64,000 nt of DNA from JAIVGV01 sp032229975 (GCA_032229975.1 JAVXVG010000001.1:1-64000), one strand, 5' to 3'. Shown: positions 33,998-42,754, counted from the stretch's first letter. Translations and numbers: made by a program. Notes: generated from the sequence alone by a model not told the origin.

Positions 33998-34206
33998 GCC
34001 AGTGGTCTTCAGCGAAAGCGAGGCGTGTACTCGCCGCACTGCTCCGCATCGGCTGGAGTATCAAGCGCGAGTCGAGTTCTCACAAAGTTCTCTCACGCCC
34101 CGGCTGGTCTGACGTAGTGTTCGCCTTCCACGACAAAGAAGAGATCGGCCCCAAGATGCTGGCGCGCATCGCGAAGAACACCGGACTTAAACCGGAAGAC
34201 TTATAA
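33994..34206 (+). CDS. hicA: HicA-family mRNA interferase toxin
   Basis: A 70-residue protein with the dsRBD-like HicA layout: KARRVLAALLRIGWSIKRESSSHKVLSRPG, where His30 is the expected catalytic histidine, then ARIAKNTGLKPEDL. HicA cleaves mRNA and tmRNA until bound by HicB. The usual GSH(H) motif reads SSSHK here, and both key His and Lys positions are kept, so it should be active. It is the last gene before the decayed MgtE-gene copy. Confidence 0.83.
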   Translation: MSQWSSAKARRVLAALLRIGWSIKRESSSHKVLSRPGWSDVVFAFHDKEEIGPKMLARIAKNTGLKPEDL

Positions 34207-34217
34207 ACTGAGTTACA

Positions 34218-34277
34218 ACGCGATAGAGTGGTTACTGCCGAAGGGCTAGTGACAGAGATTGTCTAGGCTATTTGGCT
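34218..34277 (+). pseudogene. decayed duplicate of the 3' end of the MgtE_N/CBS gene
   Basis: The sequence reads IEWLLPKG then a stop, where the intact gene has MEWLLPKGWRQRLPRLFG. It lies 12 bp after hicA and, together with 33241-33300, flanks the protease-HicBA segment in direct orientation. It may be an attachment-site-like duplication or the remnant of a tandem gene duplication. Confidence 0.75.
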
Positions 34278-34310
34278 AGGTTAGTAAATATCTAAAGAAG
34301 GTAAGGATTT

Positions 34311-34988
34311 ATGAGGTGTCCACATTGCGGAGTTAGCATACATTTAGAAGAACTAGGGCGTGAACTCATCTATCGTTACGACAAACCTGAGAAAGCAGGT
34401 CTTGGCATCCAACTCACTCACGGGTTTTGCCCACAATGTGATGAAATGATTGTCATTATTAAAGAGGGAAGATATGTAGAAGATGTAGGGTTAGGAGATG
34501 AGGTAACTGATATTTCAAAAGAGGAAGTAGTCTATCCGAAAACTACTCTACCTAAAGTGCTAGATCAATCAATTCCAGAAAAACTTAGGAATGACTATAT
34601 TGAATCCTACTCAGTCCAGAGTTTAAGCCCAAAAGCGAGTGCTGCAATAAGCCGAAGATTGCTACAGCACATTCTTAGAGAAGAGTACAAAATTAAAAAA
34701 GGAAGTTTGGATAAAGAGATTGAAGAGTTTGTTCATTTAGATAATATTCCATCACACATTAGTGACGCTGTGGATGCACTAAGGAATGTAGGTAATTTTG
34801 CAGCCCACCCTCTTAAAGATACTAACACTGGCGAAATTGTTGACGTTGAGATAGGAGAAGCTGAATGGCTATTGGAAGTTATCGATGCTCTATTTGACTT
34901 CACATTTGTTCAGCCCCAGAAAATAAAAGATCGGCGAGATAAGTTGAATCAAAAACTTACTGCGATGGGTAAGCCGTCGTTGAAGTAA
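34311..34988 (+). CDS. DUF4145-domain protein with zinc ribbon
   Basis: A 225-residue cytoplasmic protein. The N-terminal zinc ribbon uses Cys3/Cys6 (CPHCG) and Cys40/Cys43 (CPQCD). The C-terminal half matches DUF4145 (SPKASAAISRRLLQHILREE ... VDALRNVGNFAAHP). The coding sequence is strikingly AT-rich next to its neighbours, so it is probably a recent import. DUF4145 proteins are frequent in accessory and anti-phage neighbourhoods, but their activity is unknown. The ATG follows an AAGGTAAGGATTT site. It sits between the HicBA block and the NRAMP-like gene. Confidence 0.82.
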   Translation: MRCPHCGVSIHLEELGRELIYRYDKPEKAGLGIQLTHGFCPQCDEMIVIIKEGRYVEDVGLGDEVTDISKEEVVYPKTTLPKVLDQSIPEKLRNDYIESYSVQSLSPKASAAISRRLLQHILREEYKIKKGSLDKEIEEFVHLDNIPSHISDAVDALRNVGNFAAHPLKDTNTGEIVDVEIGEAEWLLEVIDALFDFTFVQPQKIKDRRDKLNQKLTAMGKPSLK

Positions 34989-35029
34989 AATTAACAGAGT
35001 TAAATCATGAACGACGGAGACCCTAGCTC

Positions 35030-36352
35030 GTGGCGGATGTGCGCGCGTTGGATGTGCGGGAGGCGGGGCGTCGCCTGTGGCGGCGTGGGAGCCGTCGTGT
35101 GCGTCGTGCCGTCACGCAGCGTCGCGGTCTCTTAGCGTATCTCGCGATCTTGGGGCCCGGCATGGTCGCCGCGAATGCGGGGAACGATGCGGGCGGCATC
35201 GCGACTTACGCGACGGCCGGTGCGGTTTACGGCTACACGCTGCTCTGGACGCTTCTGCCGATCACGATCAGTCTCGGTCTCGTGCAGGAGATGTGCGCGC
35301 GCATGGGCGTCGTCACCGGCAAGGGGCTCGCCGATCTCATACGCGAACAGTTCGGCGTGCGTTGGACGATGCTGATCATGCTTGCGTTGCTCGTTGCGAA
35401 CGCGGGCGTGACCGTCTCGGAGTTCGTCGGCATCGCGGCGGCGACGGAGCTTTACGGCGTGCCTCGTTATTTGTCCGTGCCGCTCGCTGCGCTCGCCGTG
35501 TGGTGGCTTGTGGTGAAGGGATCGTACAAGAGGGTCGAGCGCGTGTTCCTCGTCATGTCGCTCGTCTTTCTCGGCTACATCGTCTCGGCTTTCATGTCGC
35601 ACCCGGACTGGTCAGAGGTCGCGCGCGCGTCGGTGCATCCGACGTTTCAACTCGACAGTCGATATCTCTTCATGCTCGTCGCTTTGATCGGCACGACCAT
35701 CTCGCCCTATATGCAGGTCTTCGTGCAATCGTCGGTCGTCGAGAAGGGCGTCGCGGAAGAGGAATATAATTTAACGCGCGCCGACGTGTGGGTCGGGACG
35801 ATCTTCGCCGTCGGCATCGCGCTCTTCATACTCATCTCGACGGCGGCGACGCTGCATCGCGCGGGCGTGACGCATGAGCTTGAATCGGCGGCGGACGCGG
35901 CGAGGGCCCTCGCGCCGCTCGCGGGCAACTACGCGAAGTTGCTCTTCGCCGTCGGTCTCTTCGGCGCGTCGATGCTCGCGGCGGGCGTGCTGCCGCTCGC
36001 GACCGCCTACTCTGTGAGCGAGGCGTTGGGGTTCGAGAAGGGCGTGTCGCGCTCGTTCCGTGAAGCTCCGATCTTCTTGGGCATCTTCACGTTTCTGATC
36101 GCGGTCGGCGCGCTCGTCGCGATCTTGCCGGGGCTGCCTCTGTGGCGTGTGCTCGTCGTGACGCAGTTCATCAACGGGCTGCTGCTGCCCGTCCTCCTCG
36201 TCGCCGTCACACGCCTCGCCTCGAATCGCGCTTTGATGGGTGTGCGCGCGAACGGTCGCGTCTATAATCTGATCGTCTGGCTGACGGTCTTCGTCGTCTC
36301 CGCACTCTCGCTGCTCTACGTCGGCAGCTTGATCTTCGCACGCGAGACTTGA
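35030..36352 (+). CDS. NRAMP-like divalent metal transporter, possibly Mg-type
   Basis: A 440-residue protein with a basic N-terminus and about 11 TM helices, starting GTG at 35030. It keeps the NRAMP framework (LGPGMVAANAGNDAGGIATY in TM1, GTTISPYMQVFVQS in TM6) but departs from the metal-site consensus. DPGN reads DAGG (Asp53 kept, Asn replaced by Gly) and MPH reads SPY, so the metal-binding Met is missing. Loss of the soft Met ligand, together with an MgtE_N/CBS partner upstream, points to Mg2+ or another hard ion rather than Fe/Mn. Transport specificity is an inference. Confidence 0.85.
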   Translation: MADVRALDVREAGRRLWRRGSRRVRRAVTQRRGLLAYLAILGPGMVAANAGNDAGGIATYATAGAVYGYTLLWTLLPITISLGLVQEMCARMGVVTGKGLADLIREQFGVRWTMLIMLALLVANAGVTVSEFVGIAAATELYGVPRYLSVPLAALAVWWLVVKGSYKRVERVFLVMSLVFLGYIVSAFMSHPDWSEVARASVHPTFQLDSRYLFMLVALIGTTISPYMQVFVQSSVVEKGVAEEEYNLTRADVWVGTIFAVGIALFILISTAATLHRAGVTHELESAADAARALAPLAGNYAKLLFAVGLFGASMLAAGVLPLATAYSVSEALGFEKGVSRSFREAPIFLGIFTFLIAVGALVAILPGLPLWRVLVVTQFINGLLLPVLLVAVTRLASNRALMGVRANGRVYNLIVWLTVFVVSALSLLYVGSLIFARET

Positions 36353-36458
36353 GACGGCGAACGATGCACGGCAGCGACGATGACGCGCATCCTGACTGAG
36401 TCCGTCGTTTCAATCTGATCGCTCTACGCAAACTCGTTTCGGCCCTCGCAAGCTGAAC

Positions 36459-37934
36459 ATGGCCCGCACACAAATCCAGAGACAGGTTATCTTCCCGCTC
36501 CTACTGCTGTGCCTCTTCGCCGTCGCGCTCAAGGCGTTGCCGTCCTTCGCTCCGCCGACGCTCGACTGGCAACACCTGAACACAATCGCGGGCGACGAGC
36601 GCACCACCTACCTGCTCACCTACGCGCCCGGATACTACTGGGTGGAGGAGTTCCTCTGGCTCGCAGTCCTGTTCAGTCTCATGTTTCTCGCTGTCCGCGT
36701 CGCGGGCGCGTTCTTCTTCGATCTCATCTTCCCAGTGCGCAAGCGGCGCGAAGCTCCGCGCTTCGTCCGCGACATCTTCGCGCTGATCGCTTACATCATC
36801 ATCGCGACGATCATTCTTAAAACGTCCTTTCCCAAGCTCTCGCTCGGCGCGCTCGTCTCTGGCTCCGCACTGCTCGGCATCATTCTCGGTCTCGCACTCC
36901 AAGACACGCTCGGCAATCTCTTCGCTGGCATCTCGCTGCAAGCCGACAAGCCTTTCGATCTCGGCGACGTGATCACGGTCGGGCATTGGTCCGGGGTGGT
37001 CGAGAGCGTCACTTGGCGCGCGGTGAAGATCAGGACGTTCAGCAATCTGGTCGTGCTCGTCTCGAACAGCGTGCTCGCCAAAGAGTCCATCGAGGTCGCG
37101 CCGCGTAACAACTTGAACGCGCGCAATGTCTTCTTCAACACCGTCTATACAGACTCGCCCGCGAGGGTCGTCAACGTTGTGCGCGAGGCTGTGCGCGACG
37201 CGGAGAACGTCTCGCAGGAACGCACGCCGATAGTTCGCATACGCAACCTCGGCGACTTCGCCGTCGAGTACGAGGTCAAGTATTGGCTCGTCGATTACGC
37301 CAAGCAGCACGACAGCGACGCGCTCATACGCCAACTCATCTGGTACGCACTCCGCCGCGCCGGACTCTCCTTCGCCTACCCGACGCACACCCTCCACATC
37401 GAACGCCCCTCACGCGACGGCGGACGATCTGCGACGACGCCCGACCGAGTCATCGAACAACTCTCCGCAGTGGACATCTTCGCGCCGCTCACGCCGGAAG
37501 AACTCTCGCGCTTAGCCTGCGCCGCCAGCACTCACACCTACGCGCAGGGCGAGCCCATCATACGCACGGGCGAAGCGGGCGATTCGATGTTCGTCGTCCA
37601 TCGAGGCGGCGTCGAGGTACGCATCAACTCTCGCGGAGGAAAGGCGCGCACCGTCGCCAAGCTCGACGAAGGCGACTTCTTCGGCGAGATGGCTTTATTT
37701 ACGGGCGAGCCACGTGCGGCGAACGTCGTCGCCACAGAAGAGACAGAGGTGCTTGAGATCGGTCATCAGGCGATGAAACTACTCTTCGACTCGAACCCCA
37801 ATCTCGTCGAATCCCTGAGCCACATCATCGAAGAGCGACGCGCAGGCTTGAGCGCCACAGCCGCCCGCCAGAGTCTCAGCGAAGAGCCTTCGAGCCTCAT
37901 TTCGTCCATCAAACGCTTCTTCGGTTTGGATTAG
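36459..37934 (+). CDS. MscS-type channel with C-terminal cyclic-nucleotide-binding domain
   Basis: A 491-residue membrane protein. Three N-terminal TM segments (about 10-30, 65-88, 104-124) lead into the MscS pore and beta domain (ALVSGSALLGIILGLALQDT, FDLGDVITVGHWSGVVESVT). From about residue 340 a cNMP-binding domain follows (AQGEPIIRTGEAGDSMFVV, LDEGDFFGEMALFTGEPRAA with the phosphate-binding cassette). This architecture is that of the bCNG family, channels gated by cyclic nucleotides more than by tension. The start ATG at 36459 lacks a strong ribosome site. Confidence 0.9.
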   Translation: MARTQIQRQVIFPLLLLCLFAVALKALPSFAPPTLDWQHLNTIAGDERTTYLLTYAPGYYWVEEFLWLAVLFSLMFLAVRVAGAFFFDLIFPVRKRREAPRFVRDIFALIAYIIIATIILKTSFPKLSLGALVSGSALLGIILGLALQDTLGNLFAGISLQADKPFDLGDVITVGHWSGVVESVTWRAVKIRTFSNLVVLVSNSVLAKESIEVAPRNNLNARNVFFNTVYTDSPARVVNVVREAVRDAENVSQERTPIVRIRNLGDFAVEYEVKYWLVDYAKQHDSDALIRQLIWYALRRAGLSFAYPTHTLHIERPSRDGGRSATTPDRVIEQLSAVDIFAPLTPEELSRLACAASTHTYAQGEPIIRTGEAGDSMFVVHRGGVEVRINSRGGKARTVAKLDEGDFFGEMALFTGEPRAANVVATEETEVLEIGHQAMKLLFDSNPNLVESLSHIIEERRAGLSATAARQSLSEEPSSLISSIKRFFGLD

Positions 37935-37996
37935 ACGCCCTCATAAACTCCACTTTTCGCCCATGATTCAAGCCAAAAGAAACTTGCGCGCCCGAC

Positions 37997-38025
37997 TTGA
38001 CAGTATCTCACTCAGATATTATTAT
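37997..38025 (+). promoter_or_regulatory. strong promoter of the heat-shock island
   Basis: TTGACA (37997-38002) and TATTAT (38020-38025) are separated by exactly 17 bp, about 95 bp upstream of hsp20. The preceding C gives CTTGACA, also similar to a heat-shock sigma -35, but no CCCAT-type -10 follows. No CIRCE element is seen. Confidence 0.7.
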
Positions 38026-38120
38026 CGTTCCACGCTCAGCAGTCTTACCAATTTCAGAGTCTTTCCCGTAGGGCTGCCGGAGCCGAAATTCCAAGTCGAT
38101 TAGTCGGAGGAAGAATAGCT

Positions 38121-38660
38121 ATGTCCATCACTCGCTACGATCCTTTTCGTGACCTACGTTCTTTGCAGGACGAGGTCAATCGCCTGTTCTCGACGAGTCT
38201 CGGGCGCGGCTTCGGCGACGAGGGTCTCTCGCGCGGAGCATGGATGCCGAGCGTGGACATCTTCGAGAACAAGGACGCAATCGTCCTCGAAGCCGAGCTG
38301 CCCGGCATGAACCGCGAAGACTTCGAGCTGACGATTGAGAACAACGTGCTCACGCTTCGCGGCGAGCGACGCTTCGAGAAGAAGGACGAGGCAGACAACT
38401 ACCATCGCGTCGAACGCTCTTACGGCTCGTTCACGCGCTCCTTCACGCTGCCGCAGACAGTCTCTTCTGAGAATGCCAACGCCGAATACAAGAACGGCGT
38501 GCTGCGCGTCACGCTGCACAAGCGCGAAGAGGTGAAGGCACGCCGCATCGAGATCGCGGGCGAAGGCGCAGGCAAGGGCACGCCGAAGACCATCGAGGCG
38601 AAGGTGGAGGAGCCGGACGCTGCAAACAAACAGAAGGCAGCGACTAACAACGCGCGTTAA
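38121..38660 (+). CDS. small heat-shock protein, Hsp20/alpha-crystallin family
   Basis: A 179-residue ATP-independent holdase. The N-terminal arm (ITRYDPFRDLRSLQDEVNRL) and alpha-crystallin domain (DIFENKDAIVLEAELPGMNR ... EYKNGVLRVTLHKREEVKARR) are typical; the C-terminal extension is long and Ala/Lys/Glu-rich. GGAGGAAGAATAGCT precedes the ATG. It is the first gene of the heat-shock island, directly behind the strong promoter, and is followed by clpB, which would disaggregate proteins that Hsp20 holds. Confidence 0.96.
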   Translation: MSITRYDPFRDLRSLQDEVNRLFSTSLGRGFGDEGLSRGAWMPSVDIFENKDAIVLEAELPGMNREDFELTIENNVLTLRGERRFEKKDEADNYHRVERSYGSFTRSFTLPQTVSSENANAEYKNGVLRVTLHKREEVKARRIEIAGEGAGKGTPKTIEAKVEEPDAANKQKAATNNAR

Positions 38661-38688
38661 AGCGCGTCGCACGCCGCACAAACGTCGA

Positions 38689-38727
38689 GACGACGCGCGA
38701 GCGCGTGAACAACACTCGCGCGTCGTC
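38689..38727 (+). terminator. perfect 13-bp hairpin between hsp20 and clpB
   Basis: GACGACGCGCGAG (38689-38701) pairs fully with CTCGCGCGTCGTC (38715-38727). The tail CTTAATTCT is only weakly T-rich, so it may be an attenuator or processing hairpin that sets the hsp20 to clpB ratio rather than a full stop. Confidence 0.5.
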
Positions 38728-38770
38728 CTTAATTCTCCGACAGGGTTTACGAGATAGGTCTTCAAAGAAG

Positions 38771-41368
38771 ATGCGTCTAGAACGTTTCACACTGCGCGGT
38801 CAGGAGGCTGTCCAGTCGGCCATCGAGATCGCCGAGCGCAATCAACATCAATCGGTCGAGCCCGAACACTTGCTGCTCGCGCTGCTCGAACAGACCGAAG
38901 GTGTCGTGCGTCCCATCCTCGGCAAGCTCGGCGTGAACTTTCAGGTCGTGCTTAACGATCTGCAAGCGGAGATCGCGCGCCAGCCCAAAGTGCAGGGCGG
39001 ACAACAGTATTTCTCGCCGCGCACGACGCAGCTTTACACGGCTGCGCAGAAGCAAGCCGAGGGCATGAAGGACGAGTACCTCTCGACCGAGCATCTACTC
39101 CTCGCCATCACCGACGAGAAGGACGGCGCGGCGGGTCGTATCCTTCGACAGCACGGCGTCAACCGCGACGACCTTCTCAAAGTAGTTAACGAGATGCGCG
39201 GCGACTCGCACATCACCGATCAGAACGCCGAGGCGAACTATCAGGCCCTCTCCAAGTACGCGAAAGACCTGACCGATCTCGCGCGCGCAGGAAAACTCGA
39301 TCCCGTCATCGGTCGCGATGATGAAATTCGACGCACGATCCAAGTCCTCTCGCGCCGCACGAAAAATAATCCGGTGCTCATCGGTGAGCCCGGCGTCGGC
39401 AAGACGGCCATCGTCGAAGGCTTGGCCCAGCGCATCGTCTCCGGCGACGTGCCTGAAACTCTGCGCAACAAGCGACTCGTCGGGCTCGACCTCGGCTCGA
39501 TGCTCGCGGGCGCGAAGTACAGGGGCGAGTTCGAGGATCGACTCAAGGCCGTCTTGAAAGAGATCGAGAACGCGAAGGGCCAGATCGTTCTCTTCATCGA
39601 CGAGCTGCACACGCTCGTCGGCGCGGGCGCAGCCGAGGGCGCGATTGACGCGTCGAATATGTTGAAGCCCGCGCTCGCACGTGGCGAGTTGCGCTGCGTC
39701 GGCGCGACGACCTTGAACGAGTACAAGAAATACATCGAGAAGGACGCCGCGCTTGAGCGTCGCTTCCAGCAGGTTTACGTTGGCGAGCCCAATGTCGAAG
39801 ACACCATCGCGATCCTGCGCGGTCTCAAAGAACGCTACGAAGTTCATCACGGCGTCCGCATCAAGGATTCGGCCATCGTCGCCGCCGCGACCTTGTCGAA
39901 CCGCTACATCACGGATCGCTTCCTGCCCGACAAGGCGATTGACTTGATCGACGAGTCGGCCTCGCGACTGCGTATCGAGATCGATTCGCTGCCGCAGGAG
40001 ATCGACGAGCTAGAGCGCGACATCATGCAGCTAGAGATCGAGCGGCAGGCCCTGCAGCGCGAAGAGGACGAGCGTTCGCGTGCGCGCGTGCAGGAGATCG
40101 AGAAGCGGATCGCCAATCTCAAAGAGCAGTCGTCGGGAATGAAAGCGAAGTGGCAATCGGAGAAGCAAGAGATCGAGAAGATGCGCGAGGCGAAGGTCGA
40201 ACTTGAGAAGCTCCGCATTCAACTCGATCAGGCCCGCAACGCCGGAGACCTCGCGCGCGCTTCCGAACTTCAGTATGGACGCATCCCCGATCTCGAAAAG
40301 TTGCTCGCCTCCGAACAAGAGCGACTCGCCGACCTGCAGAAGGACGGCGTGATGCTCAAGGAAGAGGTTGACGAAGAGGACGTAGCGCAGATCGTCGCCA
40401 AGTGGACGGGCATTCCGGTCTCGAAGATGCTCGAAGGCGAGATGCAGAAGCTCGTCACGATGGAGGAGCGTCTGCGCGAGCGCGTCATCGGACAAGATGA
40501 GGCTTTGACGGCCGTCGCGAATGCAGTTCGTCGCGCGCGGGCCGGTCTGCAAGACCCGAACCGGCCCGTCGGCTCGTTCATCTTCTTGGGCCCGACCGGC
40601 GTCGGTAAGACCGAAACTGCGCGCGCGCTCGCCGAATTTCTCTTCGACGACGAACGCTCGATGATCCGCCTTGACATGAGCGAGTACATGGAGAAGCACG
40701 CGGTCGCGCGCATGATCGGCGCGCCGCCCGGCTACATCGGCTATGAGGAGGGCGGACAACTCACCGAAGCCGTGCGACGCAGGCCCTATTCGGTCGTTCT
40801 CTTCGACGAGATCGAGAAGGCGCATCCCGACGTGTTCAACGTGCTGCTGCAAATCCTCGACGACGGTCGCCTGACGGACTCGAAGGGCCGCACGGTCGAT
40901 TTCAAGAACACTGTTCTAATCATGACCTCGAATCTTGGGAGCCGAGAGATTCAAGCGGTCAGCGACGATGAGAAGCAGGTGCGCGAAGCCGTCACGCAGG
41001 TTTTGCATGAGCACTTCAAGCCGGAGTTCTTGAACCGCATCGACGACACGGTGATCTTCCATCAACTCTCGCGCGAGCAGATCGGCCGGATCATCGACGT
41101 GCAACTTGAAAAACTGCGCCGGATGCTCGGCGAGCGACAGATCACGATTGCGCTCGACGATTCGGCGCGCGCCCTTCTCGCGCGCGAAGGCTACGATCCG
41201 ATGTTCGGTGCGCGCCCTTTGAAGCGGGCCATTCAGACGCTCGTGCAGAACCCGCTCGCCGTCAAACTGCTGCGCGGTGAAGTCGCAGCCGGCCAGACTG
41301 TGAAAATTTCGGCGGAAGGCGACGAGATGAAGTTTGCGACCGACGACACCGCCGCAGCTGCGGCGTGA
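38771..41368 (+). CDS. clpB: ClpB disaggregase
   Basis: An 865-residue Hsp100 chaperone that, with DnaK, pulls proteins out of aggregates. The start at 38771 gives MRLERFTLRGQEAVQSA, the expected N-domain. Walker A motifs are GEPGVGKT (205-212) and GPTGVGKT (607-614), Walker B LFIDELH and LFDEIEKAHPDV. The long middle coiled coil (about 400-520, ELERDIMQLEIERQALQRE) identifies ClpB rather than ClpA/C. There is no ClpP-binding loop. An upstream in-frame extension is not supported by the family. It is the second gene of the heat-shock island. Confidence 0.97.
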   Translation: MRLERFTLRGQEAVQSAIEIAERNQHQSVEPEHLLLALLEQTEGVVRPILGKLGVNFQVVLNDLQAEIARQPKVQGGQQYFSPRTTQLYTAAQKQAEGMKDEYLSTEHLLLAITDEKDGAAGRILRQHGVNRDDLLKVVNEMRGDSHITDQNAEANYQALSKYAKDLTDLARAGKLDPVIGRDDEIRRTIQVLSRRTKNNPVLIGEPGVGKTAIVEGLAQRIVSGDVPETLRNKRLVGLDLGSMLAGAKYRGEFEDRLKAVLKEIENAKGQIVLFIDELHTLVGAGAAEGAIDASNMLKPALARGELRCVGATTLNEYKKYIEKDAALERRFQQVYVGEPNVEDTIAILRGLKERYEVHHGVRIKDSAIVAAATLSNRYITDRFLPDKAIDLIDESASRLRIEIDSLPQEIDELERDIMQLEIERQALQREEDERSRARVQEIEKRIANLKEQSSGMKAKWQSEKQEIEKMREAKVELEKLRIQLDQARNAGDLARASELQYGRIPDLEKLLASEQERLADLQKDGVMLKEEVDEEDVAQIVAKWTGIPVSKMLEGEMQKLVTMEERLRERVIGQDEALTAVANAVRRARAGLQDPNRPVGSFIFLGPTGVGKTETARALAEFLFDDERSMIRLDMSEYMEKHAVARMIGAPPGYIGYEEGGQLTEAVRRRPYSVVLFDEIEKAHPDVFNVLLQILDDGRLTDSKGRTVDFKNTVLIMTSNLGSREIQAVSDDEKQVREAVTQVLHEHFKPEFLNRIDDTVIFHQLSREQIGRIIDVQLEKLRRMLGERQITIALDDSARALLAREGYDPMFGARPLKRAIQTLVQNPLAVKLLRGEVAAGQTVKISAEGDEMKFATDDTAAAAA

Positions 41369-41483
41369 AGAATTGAGTCTAAAGAAGGAAGGATGAAGGA
41401 TGAGAATTAACAAACAAGGTTGCGAGCCGCGCGGCGTCGTTGTCATTGATCCTTTTAACATTCGTCAGGCCGGAGGAAAAAAG

Positions 41484-41930
41484 ATGGCGCACAGGTGGAA
41501 CGACTGGCGCGACTACGCCGAGCGCATGGGCCGGCTCTACGACGAAGCCGCGCCGCCTCGCGCGCGCTACGCGGAGGAGCACGACAACGATCTCGAACAA
41601 CGCGCCGACTGGACTCCCGCTTCGGACGTTGTCGAGCGCGAAGAAGAGTTCTTGATCCTCATCGATCTGCCCGGCATCGATCGCAACGCGCTCGACGTGG
41701 AGATCGCGGATGATCGTCTCGTCGTGCGCGGCGAGCGAGCGGCAGAAGAGAGCGTGCCGGAGCGTCGCGGCAATCGCCCGTCGGGTCGCTTCCTCGCGAA
41801 GTTTGGGCGACTTCCTGCGACCGTCGATCAGTCGCAGGTCGGCGCGGAGTATCGCGACGGCGTGCTGCGCCTGCGTCTGCCAAAGCGCACGACGGAGCAA
41901 GCGGGACGCGTGAGGATCGAAATCAATTAA
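41484..41930 (+). CDS. second Hsp20-family small heat-shock protein
   Basis: 148 residues from ATG 41484, which has a GGAGGAAAAAAG site; the open frame upstream is not protein-like. The alpha-crystallin core is DVVEREEEFLILIDLPGIDR ... EYRDGVLRLRLPKR, preceded by an Arg/Asp/Tyr-rich arm. It shares the general Hsp20 layout but diverges well from the first copy, so the pair may form different oligomers. The upstream gap (41369-41483) holds one unpaired run of GGATGA words near 41391-41402. Confidence 0.92.
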   Translation: MAHRWNDWRDYAERMGRLYDEAAPPRARYAEEHDNDLEQRADWTPASDVVEREEEFLILIDLPGIDRNALDVEIADDRLVVRGERAAEESVPERRGNRPSGRFLAKFGRLPATVDQSQVGAEYRDGVLRLRLPKRTTEQAGRVRIEIN

Positions 41931-41936
41931 CGGGCG

Positions 41937-42038
41937 AAGTCTGGAGTCTGGAGTCGGAAAAACATTAAAGATAGACTTGCAGCGATGCTTCTAAGTTCGG
42001 CTGTTGACTTCAGACTCCGGACTCAGGACTCCAGACTT
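41937..42038. repeat. word-repeat hairpin between hsp20-2 and grpE
   Basis: AAGTCTGGAGTCTGGAGTCG on the left pairs with CGGACTCAGGACTCCAGACTT on the right around a unique loop. It starts 6 bp after the hsp20-2 stop. The GTCTGGAGTC word recurs at 44445-44575 and 53510-53610. Confidence 0.8.
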
Positions 42039-42058
42039 CTTTGTGCTATCTTTCAGAG

Positions 42059-42754
42059 ATGAGAAGGTTCAGACGCACCATGCCGTGGGAACGAGAGGGC
42101 GACGAGAATAACGAGCCGCGCGAGGGCGAGCAGCCTCGCGAAGAGGGCCTGCGCTTCAACGACAGGCGGCGCGTGCGCGTTGACTATCCCGAAGATGAGG
42201 GCCCGCGCGCGAACGTGGAAGCGGACGACGCGCCGAGTTTGAAGCCGAAGTACGTGGAAGAACTCGAAGCGCGCACGCGCGCGGCGGAGCAGAAGGCTGC
42301 GGACGTGCAGGCCCGCTTCGAGCAGGTGCGCTCACAGTTGCAGCGCGAGACGGATGAAGTGCGACAACGCTTAAACCGCAACGCGGACGAGCGCGCCGCG
42401 AGAGAGAAAGCGAACTTCATCGCTTCCCTGCTGCCTGTCGTCGATAACCTGCGTCGCGCGATTGAAGCGGCGGAAGCGGGCGGCGAAGTTTCAGCATTGC
42501 TCGACGGTTTGCGCGGCACTGTCAGCGGCTTCGAGAGCGCGCTCGCTGGCGCGGGCGTCGAATCGGACGTGGCAGTCGGCACGCAGTTCGATCCTGAACG
42601 ACATGAAGCGGTGGATACAGTTGAGGTCGAGCCCGAACAAGATGGACTCGTGACCGCCGAGTACAGTCGCGGCTACCGCATCGGCAATCAACTACTCAGG
42701 CCCGCACGTGTCCAAGTCGGGCGCGCGAAAGGTGAAGCGCAGGCTGCGGGCTAA
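42059..42754 (+). CDS. grpE: GrpE-type nucleotide exchange factor
   Basis: 231 residues from ATG 42059 (a Met at 42080 is an alternative). A charged N-terminal region rich in Glu/Arg is followed by the GrpE coiled coil (EELEARTRAAEQKAADVQAR, NADERAAREKANFIASLLPV) and the beta-wing domain (FDPERHEAVDTVEVEPEQDG ... YSRGYRIGNQLLRPARVQV). GrpE releases ADP from DnaK; no dnaK or dnaJ is in the window, so this could serve a DnaK encoded elsewhere. It precedes groL by 41 bp. Confidence 0.92.
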   Translation: MRRFRRTMPWEREGDENNEPREGEQPREEGLRFNDRRRVRVDYPEDEGPRANVEADDAPSLKPKYVEELEARTRAAEQKAADVQARFEQVRSQLQRETDEVRQRLNRNADERAAREKANFIASLLPVVDNLRRAIEAAEAGGEVSALLDGLRGTVSGFESALAGAGVESDVAVGTQFDPERHEAVDTVEVEPEQDGLVTAEYSRGYRIGNQLLRPARVQVGRAKGEAQAAG

